Assembly (NCBI GenBank): GCA_034436015.1
Contig: DAOTWG010000009.1
Location: 1-64,000 of the forward strand
DNA from: DAOTVX01 sp034436015
Lineage (GTDB): Bacteria; Chloroflexota; Anaerolineae; Anaerolineales; Villigracilaceae
DNA length: 64,000 nt
Reading direction: 5' to 3'
A program made the position numbers and the translations under genes. Of this stretch, positions 27,652 to 34,925 are shown one piece after another. Below the pieces are notes generated by a model. It saw nothing but the letters and a program-made list of their open reading frames with translations, was not told where the DNA came from and did no database searches. How positions within the stretch are numbered: position 1 is the first letter of the stretch; the number at the start of each line of letters is the position of its first letter.

Positions 27652-28335
27652 GTTTCAGGGCGCGCGACGCATCTTTTGTGGTAAGTTGTTTCGAAGGAGG
27701 AGAGGAACCATCCCCCCTTCCTGTCTTAACAGAGGCAACAAGGAAACCAGCGCCCCGCACAATCCACAGAAGAAGAAAAGCAGGCCGGGAATGTCCAGGA
27801 AAAGGACCCAGTTCCCGGCTTTTTTGATCTGGCCGGCAAGTTTTTCATCCAGAGCGTCCCCCGGCCAGCGACCGATGAGCAGAAGCTGCCCTTACGCCTT
27901 CGCGATGACCAGGTTGCCTTATGGATCCTGCATGGGTGGGCCGATCACGATTACGTTTCGCCGGCGCGCGTTTTCCACATGCGACAGCGCAACTTCCCAC
28001 ACACCATATCGGCAAACATATGCCGAAAGGTACAATCGCCCGAATTGGATCGTCGCTTGGCGCGCCCCCTCCCCCTAAAGAACCTGTCCAACCCTTCGGG
28101 GTTGACCCAGACCCGGCCCGTGGCATTCTCCGCCCGAAAGAGAACACCGCGCCGCCTGTATTTATCGGCGCAAGGTTTCCGGCCTGGCGTTTGGCCGGTC
28201 TTTTGACCAGTTACGGCATAACTCGAGACGTATTCCTCCGCCTTGCAGGCGCAAGTACGCCGGGCCGCTTTCCGGCGGGCCGTCGAGTGGATTCTGTGGA
28301 GCAGGGCGACCTGGCCCTGTACGCGCGTCAATCCC
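27652..28335. other. 684-nt gap without a convincing gene
   Basis: Apart from the terminator at 27784-27825, no confident gene is seen. One plus-strand frame stays open from about 27826 to 28206, with protein-like stretches such as 'RLRDDQVALWILHGWADHD', but it has no plausible start codon, and its neighbourhood has overlapping open frames typical of GC-rich DNA. It could be the remnant of a lost gene. Short GC-rich hairpins occur near 28250-28290. Confidence 0.4.
27784..27825 (+). terminator. Rho-independent terminator after the PEP-binding gene
   Basis: GCCGGGAA (27784-27791) pairs with TTCCCGGC (27812-27819), with an inner GTCC/GGAC stem, followed by six T residues. It lies 133 nt after the stop codon at 27651. 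Confidence 0.85.
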
Positions 28336-29055
28336 TCAATCCATCTGGGTCTGCAACGAGGCGATCAGAGCCTGCATCCGCTCGTAGTGCGAGCCTTTCC
28401 AATACACCTGATTACAAGAGCGACACAGGTGGAATTCGTCGTAATACTTGCGCGTCAACGGCAGCAAGCGAGGGAGCACCTCTTGCTTGCCGACCGGTTC
28501 GAGCAGCGCGTTGCAACGCATACAACGATGGAACGGACAAATATGGGGAAGCAAGTCGAAGCGCCGGATCACCTCGCGGAGTTGCTGAAGTGGTTCCAGC
28601 GAACGCAGGCAATAGCCATAACGGACGACTTTACGCATCAACAGTCGGCGATCGCGGGTGAGAAGGATGCGACTATCCTGCTCTAACAATGCCGCCAGTT
28701 GCGCGTCCTCGTAGTCGTTGCGGTAAAGCGTATCGAATCCTAACATGCGTAAGTGCGCGGCCAGCCGGCCCAGGTGATTATCGAGCAAGAAACGCGGCTC
28801 CACCGGACAAGCCGGCGGGCAAGGGTAGACCTCCACAACGTCCCCATCGCGCACAAGGTAATTTAGGTTCACCGCGGCGTCATTGACCATCACCACGCCG
28901 AGTTCGACATGAGGCACGCTTAACGACTCGATCAGGTGTTTGACCGTCTGATTCTCGCGAAAGGAGAGCAGAATCGGCCTCGCGCGCTGATGGCAACGCA
29001 AAAAATCGTTCAGCGTGCCATGGAAAAGAAAAGTTGCCCTCTTTACAATGCCCAT
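28336..29055 (-). CDS. Mut7-C RNase-domain protein with N-terminal ubiquitin-like fold
   Basis: 239 residues. Residues 1-75 resemble a ThiS/MoaD-like ubiquitin fold ('LSVPHVELGVVMVNDAAVN', 'DGDVVEVYP'). The rest is the Mut7-C domain, a PIN-like predicted RNase: conserved Asp in 'RFLLDNHLGRLAAHLRMLGF', 'DSRILLTRDRRLLMR', then a zinc ribbon with CMRC and CRSC pairs and 'WKGSHYERM'. The start is placed at ATG 29055, 13 nt after the ArfB stop; an earlier in-frame start would overlap that gene. Adjacency to a ribosome-rescue factor suggests RNA turnover. Confidence 0.85.
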   Translation of the reverse strand: MGIVKRATFLFHGTLNDFLRCHQRARPILLSFRENQTVKHLIESLSVPHVELGVVMVNDAAVNLNYLVRDGDVVEVYPCPPACPVEPRFLLDNHLGRLAAHLRMLGFDTLYRNDYEDAQLAALLEQDSRILLTRDRRLLMRKVVRYGYCLRSLEPLQQLREVIRRFDLLPHICPFHRCMRCNALLEPVGKQEVLPRLLPLTRKYYDEFHLCRSCNQVYWKGSHYERMQALIASLQTQMD

Positions 29056-29068
29056 TCCAAGAGACGCC

Positions 29069-29497
29069 CTACTCGTCAAATCGCCTTTCCTGCCGCCGCC
29101 GTTTGATTTCCGATCGGCACTTCTTCTCGGCCAGTCGCCTTGCTCTCGCTTCCATCGGGGGAGAAGTAGAGTGACGTGGGCGAGGCTCTTGGGCAGCCTG
29201 TCGCAACAGAGTCAGGAACCGGCGCAAGGCATCAGCCCGATTCTGCTCCTGCGTGCGATAGCGCCCCGCCCGAATGACAAGCACTCCATCCTGAGAAAGC
29301 CGTCTCCCTGCCAAACGCGCCAATCGCGCCTTCACGTCCCCCGGCAACGATGTGGAGCGACGCACATCGAAGCGCAACAGCACCGCAGTCGCGACCTTAT
29401 TGACGTTCTGACCACCCGGCCCTGCGGCGCGCACAAACGAGAATTCGAGTTCCTCTTCATCCAACGCTAAAGAAGAGTTCACGAGCAGCAAAGCCAT
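29069..29497 (-). CDS. arfB: Alternative ribosome-rescue factor ArfB (YaeJ/ICT1 type)
   Basis: 142 residues from ATG 29497. It is a class I release-factor-like peptidyl-tRNA hydrolase that enters stalled ribosomes lacking a codon in the A site. The catalytic GGQ is in 'FVRAAGPGGQNVNKVATAV'. There is no codon-recognition domain. The C-terminal tail is strongly basic ('EKKCRSEIKRRRQERR'), as needed to occupy the empty mRNA channel. It is followed by the Mut7-C RNase gene and preceded, 29 nt upstream on the same strand, by a TPR membrane protein. Confidence 0.93.
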   Translation of the reverse strand: MALLLVNSSLALDEEELEFSFVRAAGPGGQNVNKVATAVLLRFDVRRSTSLPGDVKARLARLAGRRLSQDGVLVIRAGRYRTQEQNRADALRRFLTLLRQAAQEPRPRHSTSPPMEARARRLAEKKCRSEIKRRRQERRFDE

Positions 29498-29526
29498 CCT
29501 GCCATTTCGCGTTTCGCGCCTCTCGT

Positions 29527-31077
29527 CTATCTCTTTTCGATTACCTGCCGCAACCACCGGCTGACGGAGTCTTCCTCCGGCGGGATGCCCTCGTCATGAA
29601 CCTCGTTGCCGGAGAGCTGCCCTGAGGAATACGAGTACGTGGATGGACAATATGAGTAGGATGTTTTTCCATCAAACCGCTTGCTGGTCAACGTTACACC
29701 GGTTAGGGTGCTGATAATCTCTACTTTCCACCAGGGGCGATTCAGATAAAGGCGTACTCTCGCACCGGTAAACCTATTGATGTACCATCCACAATCACGT
29801 CCTCGGGAACTCCCCTCTGAAATCCGAATCGCGTACAGAAAATGCGCCGGGTACTCAGCCTGCAGATCAAAAGGCAAAGCATAGGCAGGCGTATCCTCGG
29901 TACGGCATAGGCGCGTACGAGGGGATTCATTTACCTGATAGCCAATGGCCGGCGAAGCGGCCGGCTCCCCCTTGCAGACTAGGCTAAGCGTGCTATGCAT
30001 CACACTCCACCCCTGCGTACCCGGATCGCGACTCAAATGGTAGAGCACTGACTCGTACTGTCGCTTGGCCTCCTCAAGAACCCGCGCATCGTCCACGCCA
30101 ATTTGAGCCTGTTGCAGCTTTGCTAACGCGCCGAGGAAATCGCCATCAGAATCGAGGGCTCTTCCCCAGGCAATATAGACTCGGGCAATGGAAACCGGCG
30201 CCCGAGTCGCCTGCTCTGTAGCAGGGTAATGGGCAGCAAGGTGACGATACTTGTCAATCGCGTCCTCATACGCTTCTTGTTCCAGCAAAGACTGACCCCA
30301 ACGCTCATATGCCTCTGCCAAATTCTGTTCCACCTGTCGGCCACTCTCCGTATCGGCATACTCTTGTTGAATCAGGAGATACTTCTCGATAGACTGTTCG
30401 TAGTCGCCGGCGGTTAACAGCTCCAACGCCCAAAGGCGATAGTTCTCCGCAATCTGCTCTCTAACATATGAGTCTGCCTCTGTCGCGCCGTATCGCTCTC
30501 GATACTCCCGATACGAGGCAATGGCCGCGCTATAGTTCCCGTGCTTACTCAGCCGCGCGGCCTGTTGTAACCGTGTGCATTCGTTAATCTTTTCTTCCGC
30601 TTTACGCAAATTCGGATTGAGAGTAAGGGTGTAATAGGTCGTGAAGTTCTCAAAATGATTGCCGGCGGCAGCAAAGTCGGCGCGCGCAAAGGCCGCCATC
30701 CCCTTCCTGTACTCCCACTGCCCCAACAATCCGCAGCCGACAGCGAGCATCAACGTTGCGCCCAGGGTCAAGACGCCCACGACAAGCGCCGGCCAGCGCC
30801 ACGGAATCACGGCGCCGGGGTAACGGCGGTTGCGCCAGATGGCAGCCAGCCAGCCATCGAACGCCTGCCACAAGGGCCAGAACAGGAAAACGATTGCCCA
30901 AAACCAGGGCAAGCGGTGGGCTTTGGTGAAGAAAGCGGTCGTCAGAATCACACCGCCGAGCAAGAGATAGAGAATAAAGCGAATCCAACGACCTGCGTAA
31001 AGAAAACCCAGCCCTGCACCGTTCAGATTCAAGAGCGCGACTTCTAGGGGACGTCGCAAAATCGGTTTGCCCATCAT
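29527..31077 (-). CDS. Membrane protein with TPR-like repeats, function unknown
   Basis: 516 residues from ATG 31077, chosen because AGGAGAG lies just upstream; a GTG at 31092 would overlap the previous gene. Three hydrophobic segments near the N-terminus are followed by a long soluble region. About residues 140-340 form TPR-like helical pairs ('AARLSKHGNYSAAIASYREY', 'ALELLTAGDYEQSIEKY', 'LLEQEAYEDAIDKYRHL'). The C-terminal third is beta-rich and Cys-containing, with no recognised family. The protein is probably anchored with the repeats outside, as a scaffold. No enzymatic motif is seen. Confidence 0.7.
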   Translation of the reverse strand: MMGKPILRRPLEVALLNLNGAGLGFLYAGRWIRFILYLLLGGVILTTAFFTKAHRLPWFWAIVFLFWPLWQAFDGWLAAIWRNRRYPGAVIPWRWPALVVGVLTLGATLMLAVGCGLLGQWEYRKGMAAFARADFAAAGNHFENFTTYYTLTLNPNLRKAEEKINECTRLQQAARLSKHGNYSAAIASYREYRERYGATEADSYVREQIAENYRLWALELLTAGDYEQSIEKYLLIQQEYADTESGRQVEQNLAEAYERWGQSLLEQEAYEDAIDKYRHLAAHYPATEQATRAPVSIARVYIAWGRALDSDGDFLGALAKLQQAQIGVDDARVLEEAKRQYESVLYHLSRDPGTQGWSVMHSTLSLVCKGEPAASPAIGYQVNESPRTRLCRTEDTPAYALPFDLQAEYPAHFLYAIRISEGSSRGRDCGWYINRFTGARVRLYLNRPWWKVEIISTLTGVTLTSKRFDGKTSYSYCPSTYSYSSGQLSGNEVHDEGIPPEEDSVSRWLRQVIEKR

Positions 31078-31088
31078 GGTCTCTCTCC

Positions 31089-32264
31089 TCACCGGGTAAA
31101 CTCGAAGATAGCCGCGGCCAGCAGCGCGACGGCGCGCGGCAAAGCCTCCTCATCAAAATCAAAACGCGGATGATGATGACCGGCATCCAGTCCTTTCGCG
31201 CGGTTTGCCGAACCCACAAAAGCAAAGCAACCCGGCGCCCGTTCTAGAACGAATGCCATGTCCTCAGAACCCATGGAGACGTAATTGTCCCCGTCCACAT
31301 CGGCCTCCGGAAACATCTGGCGCGCCAGTGTCTGCCAACGATTCGCCAAATCGGCGTGGTTGATGACTGCCGGCGCGACTTGTTTCAACTCCAGCTCGGC
31401 CTGACACCCTAACGTCTCCGCCAAACCATAGACAAGGATCTCGAAACGTTCCAGCACCTTTTCGTGTACCTCCGGCTCAAAGGCGCGAATGGTCCCGCTT
31501 AACTCCACTTCCTGCGGGATGACGTTGAACGCGTCGCCTCCGTGAATGGTGCAAACACTGACCACGGCCGCTTCGAGCGGTTCTACATTGCGAGAAACGA
31601 TACTCTGCAAAGCGATGATCATCTGGCTGGCTGCCAGCACTGGGTCCACCGTATGGTGCGGCGTGGCGCCATGACCGCTCTTACCGCGTACTTTGATCTT
31701 AAAGATCTCCGCGCCCGCCAACGCCGGCCCATGCGGAATGCCAAACCAGCCTACCGGCCGATCGTTCCACAGGTGCAATGCCAAAGCCAGATCTACCTTT
31801 GGATCTTCAAGCACACCGGCCTCAAGCATGCGCACTGCTCCGCCCATTCCTTCCTCCGCCGGCTGAAAAACAAATTTCACCGTACCGGCCAGTTCCCCGC
31901 GATGGCCGTACAACAACCGCGCCACGGTCAGGAGAATCGCCATATGTCCATCATGACCGCAGGCATGCATCGCCCCAGGAGTTTGGGAAGCGTATTCCGC
32001 GCCGCTCTCTTCGGCAATTGGCAAGGCATCCATATCCGCGCGCTCCAGCACCACGCGGCCCGGGCGATTTCCCCGCAACAGGGCGACGACGCCCGTCTCG
32101 GCGATGCCAGTCTGCACCTCTAGACCCAGGTCCGTCAACTCCCGGGCTACCACGCCAGCCGTGCGCACTTCCCGGAATCCGAGCTCAGGGTAACGATGAA
32201 AATCGCGCCGTAACGATTGCGTGTAAGGGAACAGGGCAACGGCTTCGGCAAGGAAATCGGGCAC
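31089..32264 (-). CDS. M20-family amidohydrolase (N-acyl amino acid/hippurate hydrolase type)
   Basis: 391 residues. A di-metal M20D peptidase-like amidohydrolase. Metal ligands appear in 'MHACGHDGHMAILL' and 'FVFQPAEEGMGGAVRM', with 'HLWNDRPVGWFGI' and the dimerisation-domain motif 'KSGHGATPHHTVDPVLAA'. Family members remove acyl groups from amino acids or indole conjugates. It is unlikely to be LysK, which belongs to a different M20 branch and would be expected with lysJ. The GTG start at 32264 is supported by GGAGGT 6 nt upstream. Confidence 0.88.
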   Translation of the reverse strand: MPDFLAEAVALFPYTQSLRRDFHRYPELGFREVRTAGVVARELTDLGLEVQTGIAETGVVALLRGNRPGRVVLERADMDALPIAEESGAEYASQTPGAMHACGHDGHMAILLTVARLLYGHRGELAGTVKFVFQPAEEGMGGAVRMLEAGVLEDPKVDLALALHLWNDRPVGWFGIPHGPALAGAEIFKIKVRGKSGHGATPHHTVDPVLAASQMIIALQSIVSRNVEPLEAAVVSVCTIHGGDAFNVIPQEVELSGTIRAFEPEVHEKVLERFEILVYGLAETLGCQAELELKQVAPAVINHADLANRWQTLARQMFPEADVDGDNYVSMGSEDMAFVLERAPGCFAFVGSANRAKGLDAGHHHPRFDFDEEALPRAVALLAAAIFEFTR

Positions 32265-32341
32265 AACACCACCTCCAGCGTTTCGCGAGATTCCACCAGA
32301 ATCGCTATGGGACAGGAACGCATGCGTAGCGATTCTACCGC

Positions 32342-32347
32342 ATTATA
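32342..32347 (-). promoter_or_regulatory. Candidate -10 box of the M20 amidohydrolase gene
   Basis: TATAAT on the minus strand, about 78 nt upstream of the GTG start at 32264. No good -35 box is present at 17 nt. Confidence 0.4.
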
Positions 32348-32388
32348 CTCTCTCTCCCCCACTTTGGATGCGCACACAAAAATTCTGT

Positions 32389-32406
32389 ACAACTCCTAGG
32401 AGTTGT
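32389..32406. promoter_or_regulatory. 18-bp perfect palindrome, possible operator
   Basis: ACAACTCCTAGGAGTTGT is perfectly self-complementary. It lies about 42-60 bp upstream of the -10 box at 32342, where an activator or repressor could bind. It lacks a loop and T-run, so a terminator is less likely. Confidence 0.4.
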
Positions 32407-32594
32407 TACAAAGCCATATCGCCAACGGTTGCCCCAAGCTTGACGGATGGGAGAAGGTAGCGCCTACTTTCCCCATTCGACCACATTTCCGATCGTCTTG
32501 GGGACAGCGCCACGAAAAGCGGCCTGGCAATGGCTTCCTTCTCCCACCTTGACAAGTCTAAGGAAGAGAGACGTTGCGGCAAAAAAAGCCGTTC

Positions 32595-32664
32595 AACGCC
32601 GAGACCACAGAGCACGCAGAGAGACATCGAGTGGGGGAACTCTGCATTCGCGGCGTTCTCTGCG
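32595..32664. repeat. Degenerate intergenic repeat with inverted word pairs
   Basis: AACGCCG (32595-32601) is complementary to CGGCGTT (32651-32657), and CGCAGAGA (32615-32622) to TCTCTGCG (32657-32664). The pairs interleave and are not nested. The CCACAGAG/CGCAGAG wording resembles intergenic repeats scattered in many bacterial genomes. A copy number cannot be judged from one window. Confidence 0.3.
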
Positions 32665-32732
32665 GCGGCTCCTTGCAGTGAACCCAAGAACGGTTCATCG
32701 GCTTGGGAACACTCACTCTTGACCCAGCCGGC

Positions 32733-33170
32733 TTATCGCGGCTCTGCAACAGGCGCGCTCTCCGCTTCTCCACGAATCGGGCCTTTGGTTCCACCAAGCG
32801 TTTCCAGAAAGTCGAGCACACTTCGACGCACTTCCTCTATAGTGAGAGCATCCGTATCCAGGTACAAGTTAGCGTGTTGGCAGGCGTGACGTAAGCGATG
32901 CTGCTGCTCCAACCATTCGCTCTCCGTCCAGTTCAGGCAACGCCGTGCGCTCGTCACAGTCCAGGAAGCCTGAAGGAAGATTAACACATCCGGCTTAGTC
33001 AGCCTTTGCCACATGTCCGGCACGTAGGAGTGCTCCTGGGCAATGACGCGCGCGTCGTACCCCTGTTGTCGTAAGCCGGTTGCGAGGGTGGTCTTGCCAG
33101 CGCCACAGGGGCCAACAATGCCTATCCGCAGAGAAGGGGCAGCCTCTCGTTGGTCGCTAGGCGTTGTCAT
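32733..33170 (-). CDS. Small P-loop NTPase/kinase-like protein
   Basis: 145 residues from ATG 33170, starting 14 nt inside the preceding channel-like gene. The Walker A motif is 'GIVGPCGAGKTTLATGL' near residue 16. 'IAQEHSYVPDMWQRLTKPDVLIFL' contains a Walker-B-like end and resembles nucleoside/shikimate-kinase-like folds, but no LID or substrate motif is recognisable. 'CQHANLYLDTDALTIEEV' near the C-terminus is like adenylylsulfate- and dephospho-CoA-kinase-type proteins. The substrate is unknown. Overlap with the channel gene implies translational coupling. Confidence 0.75.
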   Translation of the reverse strand: MTTPSDQREAAPSLRIGIVGPCGAGKTTLATGLRQQGYDARVIAQEHSYVPDMWQRLTKPDVLIFLQASWTVTSARRCLNWTESEWLEQQHRLRHACQHANLYLDTDALTIEEVRRSVLDFLETLGGTKGPIRGEAESAPVAEPR

Positions 33171-34203
33171 GGAGTAATCGGTGGATGGATTCTGCCCCGC
33201 CAAGCACGACAAGCGTATCGCTGCTCTGTAGCGTCAACGAGGCAGGGGGATGCGCCTCGGAACGATGATCGCGGCGCACCAGCACGACATTCAGATGGTA
33301 AGCGTCCTCGATTTCTCGAACGGACTTCCCGTTCAGACGAGAGGTAGAACTAAGAGTCAACCGCGCTAGGCTCATTAACTGGCCGTCCACAGAGATGGGT
33401 GTGGTGATGTCGGCGCCAGTGGCAGCCGCCGCGAAGGCTGGGGCAGCCATGCCGGTGGCGCTTAGCGCCAAAAAGCCAAATTGCTCTTGCAAGGAACGGG
33501 CAAAATCATCGTCGAAGATGCGAATTACCACGCGCAGGTTTGGGTTCACGCTACGCGCCTTGACGGCGATTTGCAAATTCAGCGAATCGTTCTGCGTACA
33601 AAGGACAATCGTTCGCGCCCGGCGAACGCCGGCCGCCTCCAACGCGGAAGGGCGCGTCGCATCGTCCACGATAACAGGAATGCCCATGCGTTGCACGGTT
33701 TCGAGCAAGTCGGCGGAGGGACTGCACTCAACGACAACAATAGCCTCTTGCATTTGGTGTAGCAATTCCGTCACGCGATAACCGAGATGCCCAAGACCAA
33801 CCAACACGGTATGCTGGTGAAAGGTGGAAGTTACAGCCATGGTCCACTCCTTGTTTCTGGCGCGACGGTTAAAGAGCATGATGCCAAAATCCGCCAGGCC
33901 ATGCGCCAGAGTCGCCAGGCCAATCACCGGCAGGACAAAGTAGAACACTTGCAAGATGCCTGCCCGAGGAAACTCGCGCGTGGTTTCCAGAAAAGCAAGC
34001 GAGAGCATAAGGTAGATGGCTTCGCTCAAGCTGGGCAAGGGCTCGTTTACCACGCGCCCCAGAAAGTAATAGGCTGTCCCCAGGCCAACGACCGCCAAGA
34101 GAAAGATAAAAAGCGGCCACCGGAACGCCCCCACGAGGACGAGCGTTTCGCGCCAGCCAATTCTCCATTTGTAGAATCGAGAGGAAAGAGCAGTCTGTGT
34201 CAT
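33157..34203 (-). CDS. Two-TM channel-like protein with TrkA-N/TrkA-C domains, non-canonical pore
   Basis: 348 residues. There is a hydrophobic helix near residues 22-50, then a pore-like segment and a second helix ('VFYFVLPVIGLATLAHGLADF'). Next comes a TrkA-N (RCK) Rossmann domain, 'HTVLVGLGHLGYRVTELL', with acidic ribose-binding 'VVVECSP', and a TrkA-C domain at the C-terminus. The layout matches RCK potassium channels, but the filter motif TxGYG is missing: the pore loop reads 'YLMLSLAFLETTREFP'. Ion selectivity is therefore uncertain. Its start overlaps the phosphatase stop by 4 nt. Confidence 0.8.
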   Translation of the reverse strand: MTQTALSSRFYKWRIGWRETLVLVGAFRWPLFIFLLAVVGLGTAYYFLGRVVNEPLPSLSEAIYLMLSLAFLETTREFPRAGILQVFYFVLPVIGLATLAHGLADFGIMLFNRRARNKEWTMAVTSTFHQHTVLVGLGHLGYRVTELLHQMQEAIVVVECSPSADLLETVQRMGIPVIVDDATRPSALEAAGVRRARTIVLCTQNDSLNLQIAVKARSVNPNLRVVIRIFDDDFARSLQEQFGFLALSATGMAAPAFAAAATGADITTPISVDGQLMSLARLTLSSTSRLNGKSVREIEDAYHLNVVLVRRDHRSEAHPPASLTLQSSDTLVVLGGAESIHRLLHDNA

Positions 34204-34916
34204 CCGTCCGGCAGGTTAATAGGCAACCGTACGGTCATGCGACGGACGTCGTCGCCGCGGCGTTCCACAACCCGAATCGCCACCACGCTCATATCATCTG
34301 CTGGCCGACCGTCATCCAAGCGAATCGCTTCGTCGAGCAGAGCATCGGCAATTGCCTGCGGCGGCGGGTCCTGATCTTCCAGCATAGCCTGCAGCGACGT
34401 CGCGATGTCGATCGGTTGCGCGCGCCGTTCACCGGCGTGCAGAAGGCCATCGGTAAAAAGCACGACGGTCAGTCCGATTTCAATGGGCATCTCACTGATC
34501 ACGGGACGCACGCTGCGCGAGAGGCCAATAGGCGATGATTCGGCGTTCAGGCAATCAACGCGATCGCCGCGCGCGACATAGATCGGCGCAGGATTATTAC
34601 GAGTCAGAACAACCGTGCCAGTTTGTAAATCTATGGAGGCAATATTCAGAGTGGAAATCACTTTGCCCTGCTTTTCCGTGTAAAGCGAATCCGATGCTGC
34701 ACGCGCCGCGGCCCCATCGCGCACGCCTTCGGCCAGCAACGCGATCACTTTACGGACGACTATCATCGAAATCGTCTTGGCGCCGCGACCGGAAGTCTGT
34801 CCGTCGGCCAGAACAACCGACAGCCCTCCGTTAGGGCGTTCCACCACTTCAAGCGTATCGCCGCTTTCCATGCTGGCATATTTGTTGGTCTTGGCAACAG
34901 CAATCTGGACTTCCAT
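34200..34916 (-). CDS. SpoIIE/PP2C-family serine/threonine phosphatase
   Basis: 238 residues, a stand-alone PPM domain. Metal-binding motifs are 'VVLADGQTSGRGAKTISM' near residue 34, 'VVLFTDGLLHAGER' and 'RPADDMSVVAIRV'. No sensor domain or membrane segment precedes it. SpoIIE-type phosphatases usually dephosphorylate STAS antagonists; a STAS protein exists at the window start but about 34 kb away. The close link to the channel-like gene (ATGA overlap) and the P-loop gene suggests a role in that module. Confidence 0.85.
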   Translation of the reverse strand: MEVQIAVAKTNKYASMESGDTLEVVERPNGGLSVVLADGQTSGRGAKTISMIVVRKVIALLAEGVRDGAAARAASDSLYTEKQGKVISTLNIASIDLQTGTVVLTRNNPAPIYVARGDRVDCLNAESSPIGLSRSVRPVISEMPIEIGLTVVLFTDGLLHAGERRAQPIDIATSLQAMLEDQDPPPQAIADALLDEAIRLDDGRPADDMSVVAIRVVERRGDDVRRMTVRLPINLPDG

Positions 34917-34925
34917 ATTTTCATT

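Larger units (their letters stand above)
32265..32732. other. 468-nt gap: upstream region of the M20 gene and a degenerate repeat
   Basis: The left part holds a minus-strand -10 box and a perfect palindrome. The right part (about 32590-32670) contains repeated CAGAG/CTCTG words that look like an intergenic repeat remnant. No coding sequence is supported. Confidence 0.5.

Noticed and set aside
27686..28078. 130-codon plus-strand frame after the PEP-binding gene
   Set aside because: It runs through the Rho-independent terminator and has Arg/Pro/Ser-rich shadow-like composition.
27921..28661. 246-codon plus-strand frame
   Set aside because: Its right half is antisense to the well-supported Mut7-C gene and its composition is typical of a reverse-strand shadow.
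31089..32264. M20 amidohydrolase as the missing LysK of the LysW pathway
   Set aside because: Its motifs fit the hippurate/N-acyl amino acid hydrolase branch and it is distant from the operon on the other strand.
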